Below are positions 44,037 through 55,204 of a stretch of 64,000 nt of DNA, one piece after another. This stretch comes from Hyphomicrobiales bacterium (GTDB taxonomy: Bacteria > Pseudomonadota > Alphaproteobacteria > Rhizobiales > JAJFHB01): contig JAJFHE010000052.1 in the NCBI GenBank assembly GCA_021775755.1, forward strand, positions 1 to 64,000. Direction: 5' to 3'. Positions within the stretch are counted from its first letter, which is position 1. Each line of letters opens with the position of its first letter. Below the pieces are notes generated by a model, which saw only the letters and a list, made by a program, of their open reading frames with translations, was not told the origin of the DNA and did no database searches. The translations under genes and the position numbers were made by a program.

Positions 44037-45098
44037 TCAAGAAATCGGCGCCGGCCCCGTTGAGTGGCGCACGATGAGTTTGGTTTCAAAAGGTCTTGGG
44101 TCGGCGATCTCCGTGCCGGCGAGGCGGGCCAGGAGATAGCGTGCCGAGTCGCGGCCCATTTCAATACGGGGAGTCTGCACCGTGGTCAGTGGCGGCGTGA
44201 GCTGTGCGGCAAGCCACATGTCATCGAAGCCGGCAATGGAGATTTGCTCCGGCACGGCGATTCCCATCTCCTGCGCTTCGAAGATCGCTCCGTAGGCGAG
44301 CGGCGCCGACCCGCACACCAGGGCTGTCGGCGGGTCGGCGCGGCTCATCATGAGCCGAAAGGCTTCGCGCCCGTCATCGACAACAAAACGCCGTTCGAAG
44401 ACGAAAGAGGGGTCAAGATCGATGTCGCGCCCGTTGAGAAAACCGCGTACGCCGTCAAGCCGGGCGGCGGCACGGTCGTTGTGGTCCGTCAGTCCCGACA
44501 ATACGCCGAACCGCCGGTGCCCGAGATCGTAGAGATAGCGGGTGAGGTGGCCGGCAGCCTCGGCATTGTCGAAGCCGATGCAGGGATGCCCGCCCGCGGC
44601 CTTTGAAATCCACGTAAGGACATAGGGAATGCCGCTGTCGGCGATCAGCTTGTAGACCGCATCGCTGCGCCGCGCGCCGATGAGCATGAGCCCGTCGATG
44701 CCGCTCGCAATGAGATTGCGGATGTGGGTGTGTTCGCCCTCGGGGTCATAGGCCGATGAGGCGACAACAACGGTGTATCCCGAGCCTGCAACTTCTTTCT
44801 GAAATGCCTCCAGCGCTCCGCCGAAAAGCGCGCTGTCGAGCGAGGGAAACACCGCTCCCAGCATGCGCGAGCGCCGCGACGCGAGCGCGCGCGCCGCCGC
44901 ATGAGGCACGTAGCTGAGCCGCTCCACGGCCGCCAGAATGCGCCCGCGCTTTTCCGCGCGGACACTGTCCGGATTGTTCAAGCAGCGCGAGACCGTAGCC
45001 GGTGAAACCGCGGCCTCGCGCGCGACATCATCCAGTGTCGCGGTGCCGGCGGTTGCAGTTTTGAGAGCGCTTTCATTTTCGATGGATGGCATGCGCAA
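44037..45098 (-). CDS. LacI-family regulator
   Basis: A 353-aa repressor. The helix-turn-helix is at about 20–42 (ATLDDVAREAAVSPATVSRC), followed by the hinge helix (YVPHAAARALASRRSRM) and the ligand-binding domain of the periplasmic-binding-protein type (IAGFDDMWLAAQLTPPLTTV near the end). It is divergent from the HpsN-like dehydrogenase gene, and between them lies TGAAAGCGGTTTCA, a LacI-type palindrome. It probably represses this catabolic locus until a sugar- or amine-derived effector is present. It ends just before the threonine-synthase-like gene, so it is in the same minus-strand unit. Confidence 0.93.
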   Translation of the reverse strand: MRMPSIENESALKTATAGTATLDDVAREAAVSPATVSRCLNNPDSVRAEKRGRILAAVERLSYVPHAAARALASRRSRMLGAVFPSLDSALFGGALEAFQKEVAGSGYTVVVASSAYDPEGEHTHIRNLIASGIDGLMLIGARRSDAVYKLIADSGIPYVLTWISKAAGGHPCIGFDNAEAAGHLTRYLYDLGHRRFGVLSGLTDHNDRAAARLDGVRGFLNGRDIDLDPSFVFERRFVVDDGREAFRLMMSRADPPTALVCGSAPLAYGAIFEAQEMGIAVPEQISIAGFDDMWLAAQLTPPLTTVQTPRIEMGRDSARYLLARLAGTEIADPRPFETKLIVRHSTGPAPIS

Positions 45099-45172
45099 AC
45101 TTTCACGGGCGGGACAGTTTCCATTGAGTGTCGACTATACCCATGTTTTATGGGTTTTCCAGCGAATTATGA

Positions 45173-46597
<1,425 letters not shown>

Positions 46598-46599
46598 AA

Positions 46600-47829
46600 A
46601 TGGACGCTCCGAACTCCAGTCCGGCCGGCAATCACGCGGTGTTTGAGGGAGACCTTTCCGCCCCCGACCCCATTCCGCAAGAGGGTATCGACGCCGCCGT
46701 GCGGTTGATGCGCGATGGCAGGCTGTTCCGCTATGGCGAGGACCGCACTTCGCTGCCTGAAGCAGCGCTCCTTGAAGAGGAATTTGCCGCCTATATGGGC
46801 ACACGGTTCTGTGCCGGCGTGAACTCCGGCGGCTGCGCATTGTTCATAGCGTTGAAAGCCTGCGGCGTGTCGCCCGGCGACAAGGTGCTCGTCAATGCAT
46901 TTACTCTTGCCCCGGTGCCCGGCGCCATCGCCCATGCCGGCGGTGAGGCGGTGCTTGTCGACATCACCGAACGCTTTGTCATCGACATCGACGATCTCGA
47001 CCGCAAGGCGCGCGATAGCGGCGCGCGCTATCTCATGGTGTCCTACATGCGTGGCCACATTCCCGACATGGATGCCGTGATGGAAGTGTGCCGGCGCCAC
47101 GATCTTACCGTCATCGAGGACTGCGCCCATACCATGGGGGCATCGTGGGACGGCCGGATGACCGGTACTTTCGGGAAAGCCGCGTGTTTCTCCGCCCAGA
47201 CGTTCAAGCACGTCAATTCCGGCGAAGGCGGTCTTGTCGTCACCGATGACGAAGACGTGGCGGCCCGGGCGATCCTGCTGTCGGGCAGCTACATGCTTTA
47301 TGCCCAGCACCGTGCCCGGCCGGACCTCGATGTGTTTGAGCGTCACCGCTACGACATGCCCAACTGTTCCATGCGCATGTCGAGCCTCGTTGCCGCGGTT
47401 CTGCGCCCTCAGGTGCGTCTGATCGACGAGCGGTCGGCGAAGTGGCGCCAGATCCATGCCGAGCTTGCCGGTTTGCTTGACCGCATCCCGCACATCACAG
47501 TGCCGCCACGGCCCGAAAAAGAGCAGTTCGTCCCAAGTTCACTGCAGTTCTCGCTTGAAGGATTGAGCGATGAGGAAATTGAAACGTTCCTGTCGATTGC
47601 CATCGAACGCGGCGTGCATGTCAAATGGTTCGGGGCGCCGGAACCGGCCGGCTTCACGAGCCGCCACGATCACTGGCGTTACCTCGGTAAGGCAACCGGT
47701 GTGCCGAAAGCCGACGCCGTGTTGCATGGACTGTGCGATATGCGCCTGCCGATCTGGCTCACGTCGCACGATTGCAAGACAATCGCGGCGGTGCTCGGTG
47801 AAGCGATGGTGGAAGCGGCCAATGCCTGA
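46600..47829 (+). CDS. DegT/DnrJ/EryC1-type PLP aminotransferase
   Basis: A 409-aa fold-type I PLP enzyme. PLP lysine K203 is in SAQTFKHVNSGEGG, and the aspartate contacting the ring nitrogen in VIEDCAHTMG. The substrate-binding region follows (LPIWLTSHDC near the end). The family usually aminates keto sugars or inosose. GGGAG precedes the ATG at 46600 by about 10 bases; a GTG at 46594 overlaps the upstream stop. It is coupled to the HpsN-like gene. As sugar-nucleotide biosynthesis genes are absent nearby, a catabolic or osmolyte-type substrate is possible. Confidence 0.88.
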   Translation: MDAPNSSPAGNHAVFEGDLSAPDPIPQEGIDAAVRLMRDGRLFRYGEDRTSLPEAALLEEEFAAYMGTRFCAGVNSGGCALFIALKACGVSPGDKVLVNAFTLAPVPGAIAHAGGEAVLVDITERFVIDIDDLDRKARDSGARYLMVSYMRGHIPDMDAVMEVCRRHDLTVIEDCAHTMGASWDGRMTGTFGKAACFSAQTFKHVNSGEGGLVVTDDEDVAARAILLSGSYMLYAQHRARPDLDVFERHRYDMPNCSMRMSSLVAAVLRPQVRLIDERSAKWRQIHAELAGLLDRIPHITVPPRPEKEQFVPSSLQFSLEGLSDEEIETFLSIAIERGVHVKWFGAPEPAGFTSRHDHWRYLGKATGVPKADAVLHGLCDMRLPIWLTSHDCKTIAAVLGEAMVEAANA

Positions 47830-47838
47830 CACCCACTC

Positions 47839-48840
47839 TCATCGCGCCGCGGCGGCAGGCGCATCATGATGGTCCGCTCCGCCAGCCGTAAGACTTCCCA
47901 GAAAGCTTTGCAGTGCCAGCGAGCGATGCCGGCGCTGGCGGGTTATGGCTGTGATCTGTACTTCGTAGGCAAACTGGCCGGCGCCCAGCGCCCGCATCGC
48001 GCCGCTGTCGACCCAGACCCGGGCATAGTAGTCGGGAAGATGGCCGATATACTCGCCCGACAGAATAAGAAACGCGATACCTTCCATCTGTGTGGCGGTG
48101 GCCGCGCTCTTTTCGGAAAACGTGACACCGCGCGGCCGCGGGTGAAACGTGAAGCCCCGGTCGACATAGGCGCAGTTTTCAAGACGTGCCGGCGAGACAT
48201 CCGCGTCCGGCGCATCGAAAAGCTCATGGCTGCGCCCGCAATAAAGCATGAGCGTTTCGGCCTGCAGCGGAAAATAGTCGAACATCGAGATCGTCTGGTG
48301 GTGCGCCAGGATGCCCAGATGAATTCGGCCGTCGTCGATTTGCTGCTCGATTTCAGGTGGCGACATCACCTGAATGCGAACATGCACATCCGAAGACAGG
48401 GCACGCAGTTCGCGGAGCGCGCGGGCAAGCTGAAACTGCTCGTCAAGGATCATGCCGTCGACGATGCCGATATTGAGCTGGCCGGTCACGTGATGCTGAA
48501 TTGCCGAAAGCTCGGACCTGAAGTCCTCAAGTTGCGCAAAAATCGACATTGTGGCGTCAAACGCCCGCTTGCCGCGCTCGGTCAGCGAAAAGCCGCGCCG
48601 GCCGCGCTGGCACAGGCGAAATCCGAGCCGGCTTTCAAGTTCCGCCATGTGGCGGCTGATTGCCGGTCCGCCGATCTTCAGTTCCGCGTCGGCGGCGGCG
48701 AAACCGCCGTGGCGAACAACGCAGGAAAAAACCTGCAGCAGCCTCAGGTCGACATTCGATATCTGGTTCAGCACGGTGCGGTCTCGCGCGGTCGTTGCCG
48801 GGATTTCATTATATGCGAAAATGCGCAAGCAAGCGTACAC
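47839..48840 (-). CDS. LysR-family regulator
   Basis: A 333-aa activator. The winged helix is near residues 30–90 (LLQVFSCVVRHGGFAAADAE, ISRHMAELESRLGFRLCQRG), followed by the effector-binding domain (HVTGQLNIGIVDGMILDEQF onward). It diverges from the ureohydrolase gene at 48913 and ends against the aminotransferase gene. It probably controls the ureohydrolase and perhaps the transporter downstream. An alternative start some 25 codons in (after LNQISNVDLRLL) is possible. Confidence 0.92.
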   Translation of the reverse strand: MYACLRIFAYNEIPATTARDRTVLNQISNVDLRLLQVFSCVVRHGGFAAADAELKIGGPAISRHMAELESRLGFRLCQRGRRGFSLTERGKRAFDATMSIFAQLEDFRSELSAIQHHVTGQLNIGIVDGMILDEQFQLARALRELRALSSDVHVRIQVMSPPEIEQQIDDGRIHLGILAHHQTISMFDYFPLQAETLMLYCGRSHELFDAPDADVSPARLENCAYVDRGFTFHPRPRGVTFSEKSAATATQMEGIAFLILSGEYIGHLPDYYARVWVDSGAMRALGAGQFAYEVQITAITRQRRHRSLALQSFLGSLTAGGADHHDAPAAAAR

Positions 48841-48912
48841 AATATGTCATTTATTGCATGTGAAAGGCATGCGAAGTTGGCTCCAGTTACAAACAGTACT
48901 CAGAAAGCCCGG

Positions 48913-49914
48913 ATGCGCGACGAACATGCGCCAGACAGTGAGCGCCTGAAACCGCTTGAGAGCGAGGTCGTGCCGCGCTATGCGGAAATCGCCACGTTTA
49001 TGCGCCTGCCCCACGTGCCGCTCGGCGACACGCGCGGCCGCGTCGACATCGGGCTTATCGGCGTACCCTGGGATGGCGGCACGACAAACCGCCCCGGTGC
49101 CCGCCATGGTCCGCGCCAGGTCCGTGAAATGTCCTCGCTGATACGGCGGTACCATCATGCCACCGGCATTATGCCGTTTGACCTGTGCCAATGTGCCGAT
49201 CTTGGCGACGCGCCGGTTAATCCGGTTGACTTGATGGATGCGCTTGAACGCGTTGGCCGGTATTATCGCGACGTCGCCGCCGCCGGCATCGTGCCGCTGA
49301 CGGCAGGCGGCGATCATCTCATTTCTTTGCCGATCCTGCGGTCGCTGGGCCGCGATGCGCCGGTCGGCATGATCCAGATCGATGCCCATACCGATACCTG
49401 GGACAAGTATTTTGGCGATAGCGAATATACCCATGGGACACCGTTTCGCCGTGCCATTGAGGAGGGGATCCTTGATCCGAAGCGGACCGTTCAGATCGGC
49501 ATTCGCGGCGGTCTTTACGGTGCCGGCGACAAGGCATGGGGACTGGAACAGGGCATCCGCGTCATCGAAATCGAAGAGTTTTTCGATCTCGGCGTCGATG
49601 CGGTCATCGCCGAGGCGCGCCGGGTGGCCGGCGATGGGGAGACCTATGTGTCATTCGACATCGACGGCCTCGACCCGGTGTTTGCACCGGGCACCGGAAC
49701 GCCGGAGGTCGGCGGCCTGATGACCCATGACGCGCAGCGGTTGTTACGCGGCTTTCGCGGCCTCAATCTCGTCGGCGCGGACGTGGTGGAGGTGTCGCCG
49801 CCATTCGACCCCTCAGGTAACACCGCGCTCGTCGGCGCCACAATGATGTTTGAAATTTTGTGTGTTCTGGCCGAAGCGGTCTCGGCCCGAAAGTGCAATA
49901 GGGCAACGAATTAG
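48913..49914 (+). CDS. Agmatinase/guanidinobutyrase-type ureohydrolase
   Basis: A 333-aa binuclear manganese hydrolase. The conserved motifs are all there: GVPWDGGTTNRPGARHGP, AGGDHLISL (GGDH), IDAHTDT (DAHxD) and SFDIDGLDP (SxDxDxxDP). It cleaves a guanidino group to urea and an amine. The ATG at 48913 gives the usual family length; an upstream ATG at 48844 also exists. No strong ribosome site supports either. Its exact substrate (agmatine, guanidinobutyrate or another) cannot be told. It is followed by the ABC transporter genes. Confidence 0.9.
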   Translation: MRDEHAPDSERLKPLESEVVPRYAEIATFMRLPHVPLGDTRGRVDIGLIGVPWDGGTTNRPGARHGPRQVREMSSLIRRYHHATGIMPFDLCQCADLGDAPVNPVDLMDALERVGRYYRDVAAAGIVPLTAGGDHLISLPILRSLGRDAPVGMIQIDAHTDTWDKYFGDSEYTHGTPFRRAIEEGILDPKRTVQIGIRGGLYGAGDKAWGLEQGIRVIEIEEFFDLGVDAVIAEARRVAGDGETYVSFDIDGLDPVFAPGTGTPEVGGLMTHDAQRLLRGFRGLNLVGADVVEVSPPFDPSGNTALVGATMMFEILCVLAEAVSARKCNRATN

Positions 49915-50001
49915 GACCGCAATCTGGGAGGAACCTGGGAAACAAGAACTCTCACCCCTCGTTCCAATATGTTGAAGTGAAGGCAAAATGGGAGGAAATC
50001 C

Positions 50002-50961
50002 ATGAAAAAACCCTTCAAAACCCTTGTCGCCGGTGCCATAGGGCTCATGGCGGCAATGACCGGCGCACAAGCCGCCGACGTTGTCATTGGCGTGCCGAAC
50101 TGGCCGTCCGTACGCGTCACCGCGCATGTGCTTAAAGTCATTATGGAAGAAAACCTCGGTCTCGACGTGTCCCTTCAGGAAGGCACCAATCCGGTGATTT
50201 TCGAAGCCATGGACCGTGGTTCCATGCAGGTGCACCCCGAGGTCTGGTTGCCGAACCAGAACAACCTCAACAACACCTACGTCTCCGAGCGCGGCACGGT
50301 TGCCATGAATTCCTATGGCATTCCCGCGTTTCAGGGCCTGTGCGTCAACAAGTTCGCAGCCGACGAACATGGCGTCACGTCGATCTACGATCTAACCGAC
50401 CCCGACAAGGCCGCTCTGTTCGACACCAATGGCGATGGCCGCGGTGAAGTTTGGATCGGTGCATCGGGTTGGGCTTCGACCAATGTCGAGAAGGTTCGTG
50501 CCCAGAGCTATGGTTACGTTGAGACCATGGAACTGATGGAAATGGACGAAACACTGGCGCTTGCAGCCGTTGATGCTGCTGTGGCGGCCAGCAAGCCGAT
50601 CGTCTTCTTCTGCTACACACCGCACCACATGTTTGCGCTGCATGAGTTGGTCGTTCTCGAAGAGCCGGCCCACGATCCCGCGACCTGGAATATGATTCAG
50701 CCGACCGACGATCCCGACTGGCTCGCCAAGTCGAAGGCGGAAACCGCATGGGATCTCGCATATCTGCACATCCATTTCGCCAAGGAACTGGAGACCTCGC
50801 AGCCCGAAGCCGCGGCTCTGCTGTCAAGTGTCAAGCTCGACACCGACACGGTCAGCGCCATGACTTTCGCGCTCGTGGTTGAGAAGCAGGATCCCGCTGA
50901 ATTCGCTGCCCAGTGGGTAGCGGACAATCAGGATCAGGTTTCGGCCTGGCTCGGTCAGTAA
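50002..50961 (+). CDS. Glycine-betaine-type ABC transporter, substrate-binding protein
   Basis: A 319-aa periplasmic protein of the OpuAC/ProX family with signal peptide (residues 1–25, cleaved after GAQA). Motifs include VVIGVPNWPSVRVTAHVLKV and the aromatic residues around HPEVWLPNQNN and WIGASGWAST used to bind the trimethylammonium head. GGGAGGAAA lies about 8 bases before the ATG. It is the first gene of the three-gene transporter, followed by a hairpin and then the ATPase. The ligand may be a quaternary or guanidino compound. Confidence 0.9.
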   Translation: MKKPFKTLVAGAIGLMAAMTGAQAADVVIGVPNWPSVRVTAHVLKVIMEENLGLDVSLQEGTNPVIFEAMDRGSMQVHPEVWLPNQNNLNNTYVSERGTVAMNSYGIPAFQGLCVNKFAADEHGVTSIYDLTDPDKAALFDTNGDGRGEVWIGASGWASTNVEKVRAQSYGYVETMELMEMDETLALAAVDAAVAASKPIVFFCYTPHHMFALHELVVLEEPAHDPATWNMIQPTDDPDWLAKSKAETAWDLAYLHIHFAKELETSQPEAAALLSSVKLDTDTVSAMTFALVVEKQDPAEFAAQWVADNQDQVSAWLGQ

Positions 50962-50978
50962 GAGACCGGACAAACACG

Positions 50979-51002
50979 CGGCGGGGCAGTTATGCCCCGC
51001 CG
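50979..51002 (+). repeat. Intercistronic hairpin between transporter genes
   Basis: CGGCGGGGCA pairs perfectly with TGCCCCGCCG around a GTTA loop, with no T run. It lies between the binding protein and ATPase genes and may protect the upstream mRNA, giving more binding protein than membrane components. Confidence 0.8.
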
Positions 51003-51121
51003 CAACCTCGCTGCTTCCGCCGTGCGCGCACCTGACCTTGCGCAAACGACAGACAGCATCACCGGTCCCGCCACAAGGGTCCGGTCAAAAAAAACGGGGA
51101 TATAAGGGGAGGACGGTTTCA

Positions 51122-52168
51122 ATGGAAGATGCGGTCATTCGTCTCGAAGGCGTCTGGAAGATCTTCGGCGATCAGTCGAAGGAAGCCATGGCGGCCATCG
51201 AATCAGAAGGGCTCGGCAAGGCGGAAGTACTGGAGCGCTATCAATGCGTTGTCGGCATCGCGGATGTCTCCTTCGAAGTCGCCAAAGGCGAAGTGTTTTG
51301 TATCATGGGGTTGTCCGGCAGTGGAAAATCCACTCTGGTGCGCCACCTGAACCGCCTGATCGAACCCACCGCCGGACGCATTCAGGTGCTCGATGCCAAC
51401 GTATCGGAACTCTCCGAAACCGATCTTAGAGCCATGCGCGCCAAGGACATCGGCATGGTGTTTCAGCATATGGCGCTGATGCCGCACCGATCCGTACGCG
51501 ACAATGTTGCGTTTCCACTCGAAGTGCGCGGCGAACCGAAATTCAAACGCTGGGAGATTTCGCAGCACGCGCTCTCGCTCGTCAATCTTGACGGCTATGA
51601 GGACAGGTTGCCGAAAGAGCTCTCCGGCGGTATGCAGCAGCGCGTCGGTCTCGCCCGCGCGCTGGCCAGTGATCCAGCCGTGCTTTTGATGGACGAGCCC
51701 TTCAGCGCACTCGACCCGTTGATCCGCCGCCAGTTGCAGGCACAATTCCTCGATCTCACCAAGCGGCTGCAGAAGACCACTGTCTTCATCACACACGACC
51801 TCGACGAAGCGATCCGTATCGGCGACCGTATCGCCATCATGAAGGATGGCCGCATCGTGCAGATCGGCACACCGGAAGAGATTGTCATCAATCCGGCTGA
51901 CGAATATGTCGCCGATTTCGTGCAGGATATTTCCAAGCTGAAGCTCGTTTTCGCACACTCCGTCATGGCGAATATCAAGGGATACAAGTCGGAGAACGGA
52001 GTGAATCTCGATGATGCGCCGCGCGTTACCGAAGACCGCGATCTCGATCATCTGATCGATGTTTCCGTCACCACCGATCTGCCTATCGTCGTCACCGATC
52101 AGGCGGGCAAGGATATCGGCGTTGTAACAAAATCGATGCTGCTCAAGGGCATCCAGGGGGGCAAGTAG
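51122..52168 (+). CDS. Glycine-betaine-type ABC transporter, ATP-binding subunit
   Basis: A 348-aa ProV-like ATPase. Walker A is GLSGSGKST, the ABC signature LSGGMQQRV and Walker B VLLMDEPFSAL, with the switch His in VFITHDLDEA. A long N-terminal insert (AMAAIESEGLGKAEVLERYQ) before the Walker A region, as in ProV, and a C-terminal CBS-like part (after about 290) are present. GGGGAGG precedes the ATG at 51122. It powers uptake with the permease, which starts directly at the stop codon. Confidence 0.92.
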   Translation: MEDAVIRLEGVWKIFGDQSKEAMAAIESEGLGKAEVLERYQCVVGIADVSFEVAKGEVFCIMGLSGSGKSTLVRHLNRLIEPTAGRIQVLDANVSELSETDLRAMRAKDIGMVFQHMALMPHRSVRDNVAFPLEVRGEPKFKRWEISQHALSLVNLDGYEDRLPKELSGGMQQRVGLARALASDPAVLLMDEPFSALDPLIRRQLQAQFLDLTKRLQKTTVFITHDLDEAIRIGDRIAIMKDGRIVQIGTPEEIVINPADEYVADFVQDISKLKLVFAHSVMANIKGYKSENGVNLDDAPRVTEDRDLDHLIDVSVTTDLPIVVTDQAGKDIGVVTKSMLLKGIQGGK

Positions 52169-53695
52169 ATGGCAACCGAAACTTCAAATACCCCATCGCA
52201 GGAACTCGTCGAATCCATTGAAACCTTCGCCGGCCAGAACGGCCCTTACTATGCCCGCGAGTTCGTCAAGATACAGAGCGCCAAAGGGCTTCCCCGGTCG
52301 TTCAACCCGACAGCGGCGCTGCTCGGACCCGTATGGGCAGCGGCGCGTGGTCTGTGGGGCTATTTCTGGGTCTTCGCTATTATAAACCTGTTTGCACTCG
52401 TGCAGGTGGGCCGCGGTCTGTGGGGCGATCTCGGTGCGGACAAACTCGCCAAGGCGACCCGGCTGACAGCGAAATCGGATGAGATGGCGCAACGCGCCAT
52501 CGACGCGCTTGCAGCCGGTACCTCCAACGCAGAAGCGCTGCAGCGCAACTCCGACAATCTCGCCAAGGCCGCGCAGCGCGCCCTGGAGGCTGCCGAGCAG
52601 GCCGCCGCCGGCGCGACGACGGTGCTGATTTTCGGCATCATCCTGGTCCTCATCATCATGGCCGTGCAGGGTTATACATCCAACATGGCCTATGAGCAGA
52701 AATACGGCCGCTGGCGTATCGACAAGTCCGAAGGCTCCGGCGTCAACATGAAAGACATCATCTTCGGCATCGTCATGATCGTCATCATGTATCCGCTGAC
52801 GCTCTACCGCTTTACGGTCTCCCGGCCGATGGAAAATCTGGTGACATTCCCGGCAAACAAGGATCTTTTCAACGCCGTTGCGGAGAATTTGGAAGGCTGG
52901 TTCGATTACATCGCCGTCCAGGGCGCGGATGTTTTCGACGGTGTCACCGCGACGATCCGGGCCTTGCTTGACGGCCTCGAAACGGTGCTCGTCGGCACGC
53001 CTTGGCCGGTGACCTTCCTGGTGATCGTCGTGCTCGCATGGCGTCTCGCCGGTCCGCGCGTTGCCATATTTACCATCGCCGCGCTCGCCTATCTGGCGTT
53101 CCTCGGTTATTGGGAAAAGAGTATGGCCACCGTCGCGCTGCTTGGTGCGGCAGCGGTTCTCTGCGTCGTCATCGGTATCCCGATCGGCATCTGGTGCGCC
53201 AAGAACAAGAACGCCTACACGGTGGTGCGCCCGATCCTCGATTTCATGCAGACCATGCCGGCCTTCGTTTATCTGATACCGGTCATCGCCTTCTTCGGCA
53301 CCGGCAAGCCGCCTGGCATTCTCGCCACCATAATTTTCGGCATGCCGCCGGTCGTGCGCCTGACGGCGCTCGGCATCAAGGGCGTTCCGGAATCGATCAA
53401 GGAAGCGGCCATCGCGTTCGGCTGCACCAAGCGCAAGCTGCTCTTCGATGTCGAAATCCCGCTGGCGCTTCCGTCCATCATGACCGGTGTCAACCAGACC
53501 ATCTTGATGTGTCTGTCCATGGTGGTGATCGCGTCGCTGATCGGCGCCGAGGGGCTCGGCTCCGACGTGCTGGTTGCGCTGCAGTATGCGTCCAAGGGCA
53601 CAGGGCTGCTCGCGGGTCTCGCGATCCTGTTCTGCGCCATGATCATCGACCGCATCGTGCAGGGCCGCTTCGTGCGCGAAGACGACGGCAGGTAA
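52169..53695 (+). CDS. Glycine-betaine-type ABC permease with an extra N-terminal domain
   Basis: A 508-aa permease. The C-terminal 290 residues are a ProW-like BPD permease (QTMPAFVYLIPVIAFFGTGK, PESIKEAAIAFGCTKRKLLF with the ATPase-contact loop). The N-terminal about 200 residues are unusual: two hydrophobic stretches with a long coiled-coil-like segment (AIDALAAGTSNAEALQRNS) and the motif RSFNPTAALLGPVWAAARGL, which resembles DUF2628 domains. Such a domain fused to a betaine permease suggests a regulatory or oligomerising role. The start follows directly after the ATPase stop. No frameshift is seen. Confidence 0.9.
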   Translation: MATETSNTPSQELVESIETFAGQNGPYYAREFVKIQSAKGLPRSFNPTAALLGPVWAAARGLWGYFWVFAIINLFALVQVGRGLWGDLGADKLAKATRLTAKSDEMAQRAIDALAAGTSNAEALQRNSDNLAKAAQRALEAAEQAAAGATTVLIFGIILVLIIMAVQGYTSNMAYEQKYGRWRIDKSEGSGVNMKDIIFGIVMIVIMYPLTLYRFTVSRPMENLVTFPANKDLFNAVAENLEGWFDYIAVQGADVFDGVTATIRALLDGLETVLVGTPWPVTFLVIVVLAWRLAGPRVAIFTIAALAYLAFLGYWEKSMATVALLGAAAVLCVVIGIPIGIWCAKNKNAYTVVRPILDFMQTMPAFVYLIPVIAFFGTGKPPGILATIIFGMPPVVRLTALGIKGVPESIKEAAIAFGCTKRKLLFDVEIPLALPSIMTGVNQTILMCLSMVVIASLIGAEGLGSDVLVALQYASKGTGLLAGLAILFCAMIIDRIVQGRFVREDDGR

Positions 53696-53834
53696 ACGCA
53701 CGAACAAAAGTTCTATCCTCCCGATAGGGAAACTTCGGCGGTGTCGGGCAAAGCGAAAGCCCCGCACCGCCGCTCTTTTTTCGGGGCGGGCCGGTGACAC
53801 AAGAAGACGGTGAAAGGGTCTATAGCCTTTGCGG

Positions 53835-54347
53835 CTATCTCAGGGAGCCGCACGCCTGCTCTTTCAGGCTTTCAACATAGAACTCCGGGATCCACGAATC
53901 GTTTATGCACGAGCACGATGAGCGCACACCGTTTGTAACCACAACATGACACTGAACGCTGCCGATTTTGCTGGCCAGGAGGTAGCTGCTTCCCAACACA
54001 ACCGTTGCATAAACCAGCCATGTGAGGGCTGTGCTGAGAACGATGCCTCCGGCGGTCTCCGTCGCCGCGGAACCTGCGGCCACTTCGGCGGTACCGGCAA
54101 CCGCACCGGCCCCTGCCGCGACCTCGCCTGCGCCTGCCGTAACCTCAGCCGCCTGCACGAGAACGGCTCGCGTCGCCTGCCCGACCGCTGGATTGTTGGC
54201 GAGTTTGGTGACAAGCCCGGAAAATTGCGATCCGCTCCATTGAACGCCGACCGCCTCCATGGCCATGATGGGGGACATGCCGTCCTGAACGATCAGGCGC
54301 GCGACCGCAATGACCTGTCTTTCCGCTACTGAAATCCATGTAGCCAT
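53835..54347 (-). CDS. Alanine-rich protein with one membrane helix, 170 aa
   Basis: The start is firm: AAGGAGAC lies about 6 bases before the ATG. The N-terminal 60 residues are helical (VAERQVIAVARLIVQDGMSP, FSGLVTKLA); the middle is an Ala/Gly-rich low-complexity run (residues 65–97); then a transmembrane segment (STALTWLVYATVVLGSSYLL) and a tail with four cysteines (VQCHVVV, SSCSCIN, QACGSLR). It is the last gene before the IS-rich stretch and transcribed opposite to the transporter. Function is unknown. Confidence 0.65.
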   Translation of the reverse strand: MATWISVAERQVIAVARLIVQDGMSPIMAMEAVGVQWSGSQFSGLVTKLANNPAVGQATRAVLVQAAEVTAGAGEVAAGAGAVAGTAEVAAGSAATETAGGIVLSTALTWLVYATVVLGSSYLLASKIGSVQCHVVVTNGVRSSCSCINDSWIPEFYVESLKEQACGSLR

Positions 54348-55204
54348 GGCTCAGTCTCCTTAGCGTGAGCGGCTCGGTCCGAAAAGGACACTGCCGAGCC
54401 GGACGTCGAACTCAAGCCGGGAGAATAACACGGTACGAGACCACCGCGATCGTGCACTTTGGAACACTGACGCGTGAAGGCGCACACATGCCCAATTTGT
54501 GGGCGCTGGAAATCACCAGAGACACCGACGCGCGCAGATCCATCGCCATGAAATGCGCATGTACATCGGTTGGATTGCCCGGGAAGTGCGATGTGAAGAC
54601 ATCAACAGGGTGGAGCCCGCACCGTTGCGTGCCACTCTGCCAGCCACCTTTTCCTGCATGGGGCTTTGCCGATCATCCAGGCCACTCGATGGACGCACAA
54701 AGGCGTAAAACAGAATTATCCCCTTCGCCTGGGCGACAGCACAGTGGGTCAATGGTGATCAATTTGGATTGGGCAATGCTCGATGTACCGTGTCACGCGC
54801 AACGATGAGTGCCGAAGGCCGAAAGGAGTTCGCTCCCTTGGATCATCGACCAAATCGCACACGAACGACACAAGACCGTCGATGACCTCTCGCAGGTTAC
54901 ACCGACAAACCACAGATTTGGACAACGGAAGCACAGTGCCAACATCACAGCGTCAATCAATGTCATCCGGGAGATATCGGCTTAAACAGTTGTCCGAATC
55001 AGCGAAACCGCTTCAGAGACATATATGTTGTATGAAGACGTATGACCGACGGTGAATTTATCCAACATCTCAATGGGTTAAAAAGGATCGGCCGAATGAA
55101 ACTGGATTTACCTCTTTGAAATAATAATTGTCGAGTTGAACCCTAAGTAATATTGGATGACTGTAAATATGAACCACATACTCTGCGGAACTAGGGCCCT
55201 AACC
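54348..55204. other. Gap without a recognisable gene
   Basis: GGCTCGG and CCGAGCC at about 54370–54403 can form a stem. Short open frames occur on both strands but none has a supported start or recognisable product. The region becomes AT-rich after 55050. No IS ends were identified. Confidence 0.45.

Noticed and set aside
47866-48912. A long N-terminal extension of the ureohydrolase frame
   Set aside because: It is antisense to the LysR gene and unrelated to ureohydrolases; conserved sequence starts only near 48913.
52184-53800. A 538-codon minus-strand open frame
   Set aside because: Antisense to the ABC permease; rich in His/Asp/Arg with no domain, typical of a GC-driven antisense frame.
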